Part shown: positions 36,101-48,100 of the stretch, piece by piece | Layout of the letters: each line of letters starts with the position of its first letter | How positions within the stretch are numbered: position 1 is the stretch's first letter | DNA from: Lytechinus pictus | Lineage: Eukaryota > Echinodermata > Echinoidea > Temnopleuroida > Toxopneustidae | DNA length: 64,000 nt | Direction of reading: 5' to 3' | Assembly: GCF_037042905.1 (NCBI RefSeq) | Contig: NC_087257.1 | Coordinates: forward strand, 18,348,501 to 18,412,500 | The notes under the pieces: model-generated | Told to the model about the DNA's origin: nothing | The model's input: the letters and a program-made list of their open reading frames with translations, nothing else | The model's database searches: none | Program-made: the position numbers and the translations under genes

Positions 36101-39100
36101 TAATATATTTTTTGACCCTTGAAACCAGTGGTTTAGACATCAAAATCACATATCTCAGTCCAAAATGAAATGAGCTATGTCCGCTTTAAGTATAAGCAGC
36201 CATTTCAGAATCAAATTTTAGAATCCATCGATGATTTTTGCACATACCAGCCCACTGACTTTCCTTGTAACTTGTCCCAACGTATTATTTGACCCATTTA
36301 ACCATGGTATAGACAAAAAAAAATCATATTTCTGGCCATTGAGCAAACTATGTCGGGTTTTTTAAGTAGCAACAGCAATTTTCGACTCCATTTTTGGAAG
36401 CAATCTTGGATTTTTGAACATACTGGACCACTGACTGTCCTTGTAACTTGTCCCAATGTCTTATTTGACCATTGAAATCGTGGTCTAGACACCAAAATCA
36501 TTATGTCCCAGGCGGATATGAAATGAACTATGTGCATTTAAATTATCAACAGCCATTTTAAACTCCGTTTTTGGAAGCAATCTTGGATTTTTGGACACAC
36601 CAGATCACTGGCTGTCCTTGTAACTTGTTTCAATGTACTATTTCACCCTTAAAACCATTGAATGAAAAACAAATTTAGATGAATTGTGGATTTTCAGCCC
36701 ACGGCAGCCATTTTGGGCGCCATCTTGGATTTGCCTGGTACACTGGAGGGCTTATAATTCTTTCTAGCCTAAATCAACTTTTGTACCCCAGACCATGGAA
36801 TATAGAAAGAAATAGGATTCTAGGGTGGATTATGTGTCAGTTGTATCAATTTTCAGTGAATGGCGGCTATCTTGGACGCCATCTTGAAAATAACCACTTT
36901 CCCGGATGCGGATTTTGGTAGATTTTTAGTATGTTATTCCTGAGGTCAAATAGTACAAAATACCGTTGAAAAATCATTTGTTGCAATTTGTTCCGGGTAA
37001 GGCTATTTTTGGTCGTATATTGACCCGTCTAGTACAGGCCTATACACCTTGGATGATGTTTAAAGGGCAAATCAAGAAGTGCCGAACAAATATAAAAAAT
37101 AAAATCATTGCGGGCTTATAATCTTGATAGACCGTACTCAGTCACTTCCACTGGCAAGTTAAAATTGGCAATATGATAATAAGGCAAAAGCGATTTTGTG
37201 TCTCACCCACTTATGAAAATAACCAGAAATATCGTGATTTGCGAGGGCACGCAACAGAATTGTATCGAAACTTCATTGTGAAATGACTGGGATGGAATAA
37301 CACTTGTCATAAGAGCCTTGCACGTAAACTTTAATGTTGACCTGAAAATGACCTTTGACCTTACCATGTGACCTCCGACTGCAGCATAACATGCAGGTCG
37401 CCTGAGTACATCTACAATCCGAGTTTGGTTGAAAAGCGACTTACGGTTGCGGAGTTAGGTGTCATAAGAGAGTCTTGCATGTAAACTTTAACGTTGACCT
37501 GAAAATGACCTTTGACCTTACCATGTGACCTCCGACTGCAACATAACATGCAGTTCCCCAAAGTCCATCTGCCATCCAAGTTTGGTTGAAAAGTGACTTA
37601 CGGTTGCGGAGTTAGGTGTCATAAGAGAGTCTTGCATTTAAACTTTAACATTGACCTGCATGTAAACTTTAACGTTGACCTGAAAATGACCTTACCATGT
37701 GACCTCCAACTGCAGCATAACATGCAGGTCCCCCAAGTCCATCTACCATCCAAGTTTGGTTGAAAAGTGACTTACGGTTGTGGAGTTATGTGTCATTAGG
37801 TTTGTGACAGACGGACAGACGACGGACGGACGACATTTGGATCCCTAAGTCTCGCCTTCACCTCTGGTGGGCGAGACAAAAAACAAAATCACTATCTAAA
37901 TATGCAAATTGGCAAAATGTCAGTATGCTGTTTTATCATTAACTTTGACTTGTGTTACATATATGTCTTATTTTATGAAAATGATTAGAAATTACGGATT
38001 GTGGCTAGTTTGAGGAGCAAAAGAAGACAAAGTTGGAGCTTACGAAAGCTGTGTACATCTACATGTAGGATAGCAGTGATTGGGATTTGAACCTAACAGC
38101 TTCTGTTTGAAAGGGGAGTGTTAAAACTACAAGACCAAGATGCTTCACACCATTTCTTGGAAATCAAAACTATACTCACGTTAAATGCAATTCCACCGAC
38201 GAATATCCTGTTGGGAATGATTGTTCCGTACCTCGGAGCGTTTGGTGCGCCCGTGACAGGGGAAGGGGCTTGGGAACTGGCTGCACTTTCAAGGGTTGGC
38301 TGCAATAAAAAAAAAACAATGGAAACATTGTTTACATGAGAGAAAGTTCTAGTGTTTCGGACCCATATACAAAAGAACATATTCATGAAATTGGCAAGGT
38401 GCAAAGAAGGGCAGCCAGAATGGTGTGTGATGACCATAGGCAAACCACCAGTGCTACAAAACTAATGCAGGGGTTGGGATGGGATCTCCTTTCGACACGA
38501 AGGAACGTTTCCATGGTCCCTATACTGCACAAGGCCTTGGGTGGACACTTGGCTGGCCGGTGTCGGACTATCTACACTGTATGTCTGGCGACTCAAGCTA
38601 CCAGACGCACATCCGGTATATCCTTCATCCAGTAATCAACTCGCATCAACTGCTTCAAAAACTCGTACTTTCCACGCACCATCAAGGACTGGAATTCTCT
38701 ACCCCCCCCCCCCAACATCCAGACAATCTTAGACTCCGATAACTTCAGAACGCATGCAACTATATACCTTCGCAACAAAGACTTACGCAACAAGGACTAA
38801 TAATAAACAAGTACGCACTCCCAATTCCTCCTCGGTCGGTTCCTGATATGGGACGTTGGGGATTAAAGAAGAAAAAAAAAATAACATTGTTAATTTCGCC
38901 ATACTCTTTGGCCTGATTTCACATAAGAGGTTTAAAATGTTTTAATATACTGTAAACAGAAGCCCTGGGGAGTGTTCAGGACACGAAGCACCTTGATAGT
39001 GCCTTCCACTGACAAATCTGCTCTCAGCCAATCAGATGCAAGGATTTCAGTAGCTTATAACAATACTCGGTGAGAATCAGTGACTATTTGTTTAATGAAA

Positions 39101-42100
39101 TGCTCCCCTGGGTCCCGTTTCAACACAAAGGTTAGCGATTAATCGTACACTTGATTTTCCTGATTATACATGTACAGGGTATATATAGTCAATGCAATCA
39201 ATTATAGAACAAGTGGAATGCCTTTGTCGGTCTCACCTGCATCACGCGATTCAATATAGCAGCAGTGCTGACTTTGAAAACTACTATAACATAATTATTC
39301 ACAAAAAACACCATTCATATAACTACGTTCATTGATATTTGACCTTGATCATGTGACCTTAAACTTGTCAGTGATACTTGATTACCCCTATATCCACATT
39401 TTATACACTATATGATAATGATGAAATAAAAGATGACGAAAATCCATATTTTATTGTTCGAAATAGACATGAAATGAAATACTCCGAAAATTTGAATTGC
39501 CCAATTGATCGTGGGCCCGGCAGCCGCTGTGCAGCGCCAGATCGACGAGGCTCTATCTCTTTCATCAATTGAACGCCGAACAGGGTATCAGCAACTCCCA
39601 TCTTTTAACGTCTTTTGGTCTGACGCGGCCGGGGTTTGAACCCCCGACCTCCCGGTTGTGAGACGGACGCTCTACCAACTGAGCCAACACAGCGGTCTAT
39701 ATCTATAAACTTTGAAAGTTATGACAGCAATCTAATAATTACCTCTAAAATGGCCAAAGTTAAATGACCTTTGACTTTCGTCATGTGACCTGAAATTCGC
39801 ATAGGATGTTCAGTGATACTTGATTAGTCTTATGTCCAAGTTTTATGAACTAGACCAATAAACTTTCAAAGTAATAATGGTAATTCAACAAATACCCCCA
39901 ACTTGGCCAAAGTTCATTGACCTTACATGACCTTTGGCCTTGATCATGTGAACTGAAACTCGCACAGGATGTTCAGTGATACTTGATTACTCTTATGTCC
40001 AAGTTTCATGAATCAGATCCATAAACTTTCGATGATATGATGGTAATTCAACAGATACCCCCATTATGGCCAAAGTACATTGACCTTTTGATCTTGGTCA
40101 TGTGACCTGAAATGCGCACAGGATGTTCAGTGATACTTGATTACTCTTATTTCCAAGTTTTTTATGAACTAGACCAATAAAATTCCAAAGTTATGATGGT
40201 AATTCAACAAATACCCCCAATTTGGCCAAAGTTCATTGACCCTAAATGACATTTGACCTTAATCATGTGACCTGAAACTTGCACAGGATGTTCAGTGATA
40301 CTTGATTACTATTACATGTATGTCTAAAGGCGACCGCACACCTTACGATTGGTCTGCCACCCGATTTCAGAATAAAACGTATAGAATTTGATCAATGCTA
40401 ATATTGAGACTTGGAATATCTTACTGTGTAATGTTCTAAATCATCGTACGAATACCTATGTTCAAATCTGTGACTATGCTCTCATCCTTCTTAGAATAAA
40501 AGCAAATTTAATATCTAGTCGTAATGATGTCATAGCAGTCGTACCATTGGCTACGATTTGAAACTAATTTGGCCTTTACTCTAAATTAAAGGCTTGCAAT
40601 CTTTCAAAATGGGTATTCTTTCAATTAATTTTAACCTCAAATAAAATGATATGGTCCATTCACATTTTCAGAAAATGAGAAAAATGTGATTTGTTCCAAA
40701 ATCCGATCGCAAACAGTCGTAAGGTGTGCGGTGGCCTTAAGTTTAATGTATCAGATCCATAAACATTCAAAGTTATGATGGTAATTCAACAGATACCCCC
40801 AATTTGGCCAAAGTTCATTGACCCTAAATGACCTTGGTCATGTGATGCGGAACTCAAGCAGGATGTTCAGTAATACTTGATTAACCTTATGTCCAAGTTT
40901 CATGAACTAGGTCCATATATTTTATAAGTTATGATGACATTTCAAAAACTTAACCTTAGGTTAAGATTTTGATGTTGATTCCCCAACATGGTCTAAGTTC
41001 ATTGACCCTAAATGACCTTTGACCTTGGTCATGTGACGTGAACTCAAGCAGGATGTTCAGTAATACTTGATTAACCTTATGGCCAAGTGTCATGAACTAG
41101 GTCCATATACTTTCTAAGTTATGCTGTCATTTCAAAAACTTAACCTTCAGTTAAGATTTGGTGTTGACGATGCCGCCACCGCCGTCGGAAAAGCGGCGCC
41201 TATAGTCTCACTCTGCTATGCAGGTGAGACAAAAATGTTTACGATCATTGCTAATAAAGCTTTGTGTTACAAGACCCAGGTCATGAGCTAGAATTATCTG
41301 GAAGGAACCATTCTCAAAGTGATAAGACTGGTTTGGATATACATCTAAGATTTTTTTTTTAATCAGCAAATTGATCAACTTCAATTTCACAATGAGTCAC
41401 CTCTTCTTTACTGCACACAGGTATTCAGACATGGGACAAATATTCAGCCCCCAAATTCATTTTATTTTTCTTCATATTTTTATCATTAGCGATCTGAAAG
41501 GGATCTTACTTTTTTGCTGTGGAATCTATGGAATCTGTGGAGGCTATTGAATCTTAAAATCTTATTTTCCTCCTTCTCTTTAATCCCTTACCTTCATTTC
41601 TACTTCTTCCTTTATTTCTGTTTCTGCCGTATTTCCCGCTTTTTCCTTTTCCACTGCTTCCCTCTTTTCTATAACTGCTTCCCTTTTCTTCAGTTTAATC
41701 CACTGTTTATTGATCCTGAATTTCCTTCTTTTCAATCTTCTCCTCTCCTTCTTTCTTTTTATCTCCCGTCTCCTTCTCAGCTGTCTCAATGTCAGCCTAC
41801 TACTGTAAATCCTTGCACTGCTCTGTATTCAAAACAATGGGACCAAGTCTCGTGATAACCCTTTTAGCAATTTGTAAATAGATGCTGATCATTTATCTTC
41901 AAAGAAGGATGAGGACCAGGCCCCGTTGCATAAAAGTTACTACCGGTACATGTATTATGGAAACTTTGCCATCCAATGGTAACTACCATGGTAACCAGGC
42001 CTCTACAAAAAAATAATTCGTCACTTGCCCTGTTGGGCAAGTGATGAAAAAATTTGCTTGCCCGATAGAAAAAACTGCTTGCCCTATTTGTTTTATTTAT

Positions 42101-45100
42101 TTTTAATGACGGCACTACTCTTATTTTTAAAGGTCATACAAAATAACAACGATTGAGAATCATGTACAGTATAAAAGAACACACATTTAGAAGTTTATTT
42201 TCAGCAACGTAGGCCTGAGTCATTACATTTATTTTGATTTTTTCGCTATTTATAAATGGGGCTTAATTTAAGGTTATAAAAACCTTCACCAAAAGTTGCT
42301 AAAATTTCATATTTTGCATCTTTAAATCCATGAAAAGGTTATCTGTTTGCCATATTTCCTTAGAATTGTTTTCATTTAGCTGGAAACTATAAAGAAAGCC
42401 AGTGAAAATATTCAGCTCTTTATTGACTCTGTAAAAGATCGTTTTATGATGTAAAAAAAAAATCAAAAGTGGAGTGGCTAAAATTTCACATTTTGCATCT
42501 TAAATCCATGAAATGGTCATTTATTTTCCATATTTCCTGGAAATTTTTAAAGATTAGTTGGAAACTATCAAGAAAATTAAGAATATTCACCTCTCTCGTC
42601 TTTTCTTCATCATTTTATGATGTTACACTCGGTCAATTTTTTTTATTGTAGTCCCGAAAGTAGACTTTCATGGGGTTTTTTCTTGGTGTTGCAGCATAAA
42701 TCGTTGATCGTATCGTTTGATCATTTTACACTTGGTCAACATGAAAGTCTACATGTGGGACCACAATAATAAAAAGCATTTACCAAGTACATCATCATAA
42801 ATCAGAGTAAAGAGAGTCAAGAAAGAGCTGAATATTCTTCATTTTTTCAGTAGTTTGCAACTATCAAAACATTTTCAAGGTAATATGGAAAATAGATAGC
42901 CATTTCATGGATTTTTGCAAAATGAAAAATTTTAGCCACTTTTGGTGGTTTTTTTTGCAAATTGCTCAAGTAGCGCATGCGCAGTCATTGCACACATAGA
43001 ACGTAAGATGCGATGGCACGTTTTTCGAACGAGGTACCTGGCAATAAATTATTGGTAATTGGCGCTGTTTTTATATCAGTTTCCACTGTTTTTTTACTGG
43101 TTTGACATAATCTGAGAGAAAGTTGTGATTATCCAAATGATATTGAAATTTAGAGGGTCTACTGATATTTTATTTCCAAAACAACCACTTGCCCGATCGG
43201 GCAATTGACTTTGAGAAATGCTTGCCCGCAGGTCATTTACACTTGCCCCGGGCAAGCAGATTTGTCGCGCCCTGATGGTAACAATGATCAACAGCCAATC
43301 AATATGAAGGATTCCATGAAAGGTACCGATGGCATGGCAAAGTTACTATAATATACAAATAATGCACGTACAGTAAGCGCATGCATGCAGGGCCAAATAA
43401 TGAACGATGTGAGAGAAGAGCCAATGGATATACCGCACCAGGTCCGCAGGACAGAGTGCGGTATATCCATTTGGCGAGTCGAGCACAGAGTTCATTATTT
43501 AGGTCCTCTATGCACAAGAGTGTGTGCATTGTTTGTTTTATACAACCCCCTCCTTCCCCATGTTACTGAGTTGCCCTGAATGCTATATTTGATCTAAATT
43601 CTAGATATTTCTAGATAATTCCAGACCTCGCACTATCCTGCACTCTGACGTAAGAGTGCAGGATAGTACTTTTGGTATGACGTCAGAGTGCAGGATAGTT
43701 CATTTACAGTCTGGTGTATTGTTGTACTACTACTGGTGAAGTGCAGTGTGCAAGTGTATATGTACATCATCTGATAAAATAGATTGCTTACAGCGTGCAA
43801 GTACTCAACCACCTCTATTAACGGAGCTGGGTCTTTTGTAGACAGTTGGCAGCCGTCTGTTTCGAGGAGTTTTTAAACATTTCTTTATTCTTTTAATTTC
43901 TCCTCGTACACAGACGGCTCGCTATCGTGCAGCCACCATTAGGGGGTGAACAATGCAAAATCCCCCCACCGGGGCTCATCGTCTTTTGTCTTTATTTCAT
44001 AAAAATATTGCAAAAGAATTGTACCAAAATAGAGATTATTAATCCGTTTTGGCCTGAAACGCACCAAAACGGGGGAAAATAAACTTAAAAGGGGAAAAAC
44101 AGTGACTTACTTCGGCTGTCACGCAACTTCACTTAAGTACTTAAGTACATAAACATATGGCCATTGAGTCCCCTGTACAGATGGCGGCATGGCGCTAAAA
44201 CTTCGGTCTCTGTATTTGGTGAGTGGAGCCAACGTATTTCAGCGGAACAACCAACATAACAGAGACCAAAGCTTTTGGTCTAGGTCTTTTTGTACCTCTT
44301 ATTTAAAGATGTGAAGAGAGGTACAAGTACAATTAACTGTGCTTTGAGGGGGGGGGGGGAGTTCCAAAGTCTATTGAATCTGGGAAGATGCTCCTCTGGT
44401 AGACAAGTTTTCTGGCAAAGGGAACGATCTTTATCTTTGTCCATACAAAGATGAAGTACCAAATAGGAAATTTGATGCTTTTTCTGATGCCTGATTTTTA
44501 ACAAGATTGGGAAAATTATGAAGGGGAAAAACATGTGCCTAACAGAAATGTCTTTTTACCGTAGTATGTAGACTCGTCTCTAGATCTAGATCTATAACGC
44601 AAGGGAAATGGCAATCTTACATGTACCCAAGGCTCGACATTAGCGGTGGCCCGGTGGCCCGGGGCCACCAGAAATTCACTTCGGGCAACCATTATTGATA
44701 AAATGTTAAGTTTTGGTGGCCCGAATCGGGCAACCAATAATTTTCAAAGTAGCGCAATTTTTCTCCCAATTTTGCACGCATTTATCAACATTCTACAGTT
44801 CAAATTGCAAGCCAGTTCGTCATGCGCCCTTTTTGTTGATCTACACACAAATACACACACACACAAAGTATGCATATTAGGCCTACAGCTATAGCATACA
44901 GTAGCTATTATCCAGCCAGCCGCGCCGGCCGGCTGGCGTGAGTTTGCATGAAGCCACTGCATACAGCTGTGCTCTAGATCTTGCTCAGCCTATTCAGGCA
45001 AGTACATCACAGTCCCACATGTGCATTTGTATGTATGTTGATACTTGGTTTCTTTCGAAGCTGTGTCTTTTCTAGCCAAAAATGAACAGACAGTTTCTTT

Positions 45101-48100
45101 CTTTCTTGTTTATAAATGACTTCTTAAACCACTCTTGAGAAAGAAAATACTTTGGGAAGGCATTTCATCGATATGAAATGTGAATTTTTCCAACATTTTG
45201 GCAAATATAGGGAAGGACTTTTCCCACAGTCACGCTTTTTTTCCAGATTCAACTTTTGCCGTTTACTTATTATTTTTTTTCTTTCATTTTTTTTACAGTG
45301 GTTAAACCATTTATACCCCTTCCCATTGAATATGCCTGATAAAAAAATATGTTTCTACTGAAAATTAAATAATACAAACTAAAGGATATAAAAATAGAAA
45401 TGTGCCATTCCCAGAAGGTAAGTGAAAATTATTTGCTTGGTTTTTAATTATATTCCAGTCAGAATAGACTGTTGCCACAGCTGTTAAAAAACATTCGTAA
45501 TGGCTTCTTAATTTACCCCATGTTTATATTAATTTTGTTTTATTCATTTTTCTTTCATTTTCTTTTCTTTTTTCTCTCTCTAATTTTTTTTTTCCCTGTT
45601 CTTCGTTTTTTCTTTCTTCATTTTCTTTCTTTTGTTTTATTTCACATATTTCTTTTATTATTTTTGTTTTCTTTTTGTAATATACTTTTTGAAAATTATT
45701 TTCATTTGTTTCCCCCTTTTATGCATTGTTCTAATTTTGCAGCATATTTTTCTGTGATTTTCTCCTGCTATAATATGCTGCAAAAGAGAAAACAGAAATA
45801 AACTGGATTTGAGGCCTGCATAATCTAGGTTTCAGGATTCAAAGAGGAAGAAATGAAAAACCATTGTTTTGTACATTTATCTGAGTTTGCTATGCACTAT
45901 TTATTTACTTTACCATTATGAGTGTGTGTCTATACGGAGATAAAAAAAAAAGTCCACACAACCTGCGAACAATAAAATTCATTTATTCTCTTTCAATCAT
46001 TTCATTTTTACAACGATAAAAACAATTTATATTTTACCACAAACCAATTAGCAAAGTAAAATAACAGCAAACAAGGTTTACATACAAGATGATAAAGTGA
46101 AAGTAACTTAGTGGTAGTGGCTGCAGAATTAATATTTCAGAAGTTTGTTTTATTAATTTTTAATGTTTTTCTTTATATTTTTCGGGCCACCAAACTTTAA
46201 TATCGGGCCACCAAAAAAAATTATTTGATGGTTTTGGTGGCCCGAACGGGCCACCACCAAAAAAAGTTAATGTGGAGCCTTGATGTACCACACAAACAAA
46301 TAAGGGTTTGCAATTTATCTCTTAATCCTTATTTCAAATGATCATAGTTCTTGTCCTTCGTCCTTCATGTCAAAAGATGCCCCTGAATTTTCTCCTTCCA
46401 TGCATTTGTAAAAGCTAAATTCAAATCACATTTTTCTGGCAATGAATTTCCCCAAAAAGGTGCAATCTGTTTTATGCTAACAGTTTAGTATGGCTTCAGA
46501 CACCTTATCTAACGTAATTTACCCACAGAAACTAGATCTACATGTACCTTTAGATCTTACTTAGCAGGCCCTAAAGACAAAGTTAAGTAAATTAGATCTA
46601 GTGATCTAGATAGTAGAGGTCTAACTAAACTAGATCTGTTTGTTACTATTCTGTAGATTTAACGTTGAATGAGTGTAGGTCTAGATCTAGACAGGAATAA
46701 CTGTCGTTTCTGGGGATTTATTTAACAATTTCTGACATTTTAGCTTTACTATGTATTGGTGAGTGGAGCCAACGCTGAACTGCGGAACAACCAAAATACA
46801 GAGACTGAAGCTGTCTAGATCTAAGTTAGCTATTAAAGCATAAGATCTATGTTAATCAATGTTAGGCCCCTATACGTTACTCGTTAGACAGGCCTAACGT
46901 TAGGCCTAGATACTAGACTATTTTGATACTAATTTTACTTTTAGTGATCAATTTAAACACCAGGGGTGGTATTCTGAGATCCATTTTATCTCAGATAAAA
47001 TAAAATATTTTATCTCCGTTAAAATTAGTGACATAAAATACCCTTAAAATCTCTCCAAATTGGTATTCTGAGAACAATTTTATCTTCATTTTATCTCTGA
47101 AAGGCACACCTATTTTTTAATCAATATCCAATTAGAAACGAGCTTTTATAGCTCTCTCATATCACTCAACCAATGGAAATCCATTCCTCTAGGAGGTGTG
47201 GCGAAGGAGTGAGATTGCGTCAATTTATTTACTTCAATACGCTTGCACTATACGCTTGCGCGTCTTTACAGGGATTTTTTTTTTTTTTTAATGGCAATAC
47301 TCTTTTCAAGCATCATTTCAAAAGACAATATTAGTCGAGAAAAGTCTTATGTACAGGAATAACTTTGAGGTGTTGTTTTCAATGAATATATCATTTTTCT
47401 TAATTTTCATGCCAACATTTGGAGTTAATTCACCTAAAAATATTGACCAAATCAACGTCGCGGAGATAAAATAGCCTCTACCCTCTTTTAAGTTTATTTT
47501 ATTTTTTCTTCAAAGTAACTTGGGCACAAGCACATCACCCGCGTTAACGTTGTAATGGCCAGATACGCGATGGGTATGTCTACGCAGCCACTGCTCTGTT
47601 GCGTATCATCATAGATACGCAAGATAAAATTTATACACAAGATAAAATTTTAAATTTTATCTGACTCTGAGAGATAAACTGTCATCTCAGAATACCAATT
47701 TCATTTTAAGAGATAAAATAAAATATTTTAAAGATAAAATGACCTCAGAATACCGCCTCAGAATTTTAATATAAAATCAATTTTTAAAAAAGATTGTCAG
47801 ATTTACAAATCGTAAATCTGACAATCTTTTTTATTTAATTTTAACAATACCTGTACTATAAGTACTAGGTTCACTTGCTATTATTTAAAGGTAAATGCTA
47901 GTTTTGGTAACGATATCAAAATGAGTTCGTACAGAATCCAATGAAATGACCACCAAAGTGTCTGTTTGTATTATAAATAAAACGCATGTGCCAAAGGATT
48001 CTGAAAGAAATTGTGTAATTGCTGAGAAATCAGCAAATAAGCACAGGATTCGGATAGAGCGTCGGGCCCGACGCTCAAGTCAAAGCAATAATTATACACA

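Larger units (their letters stand above)
31097..37031. mobile_element. large foldback element with ~176-bp tandem units in each arm
   Basis: Outer ends are inverted: TAGACGGGTCAATATA at 31097 and its complement ending at 37031, with GTA on both flanks. The outer 170 bp of each arm match closely. The arms consist of tandem units of about 173-179 bp, seen from the anchor CCTTGAAACC..TAGAC at about 35238, 35412, 35585, 35764, 35937, 36116, 36294, 36470 and 36647 in the right arm. The reverse orientation appears at about 31657, 33505, 33680 and 34825 in the left arm, and the orientation switches near 35100. The left arm contains two insertions (31778-33465 and 33795-34780); without them the element would be about 3.3 kb. 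No transposase seen. Confidence 0.82.
39209..41235. mobile_element. Helentron-like element, copy B, carrying two insertions
   Basis: Same ends as copy A (ACAAGTGGAATGCC; GGTGAGACAAAAA) and the same 160-bp units, but about 2 kb long because it contains a SINE (39423-39697) and a Harbinger-type MITE (40328-40737). Its GCC run is short. Confidence 0.7.

Noticed and set aside
39620..39697. tRNA gene on the minus strand
   Set aside because: A and B boxes are good, but the acceptor and anticodon stems do not fold properly, and the sequence continues into a SINE body shared with another copy.
45472..45801. 109-codon Phe-rich ORF
   Set aside because: Translation of a T-rich low-complexity stretch inside the element at 44628-46282.
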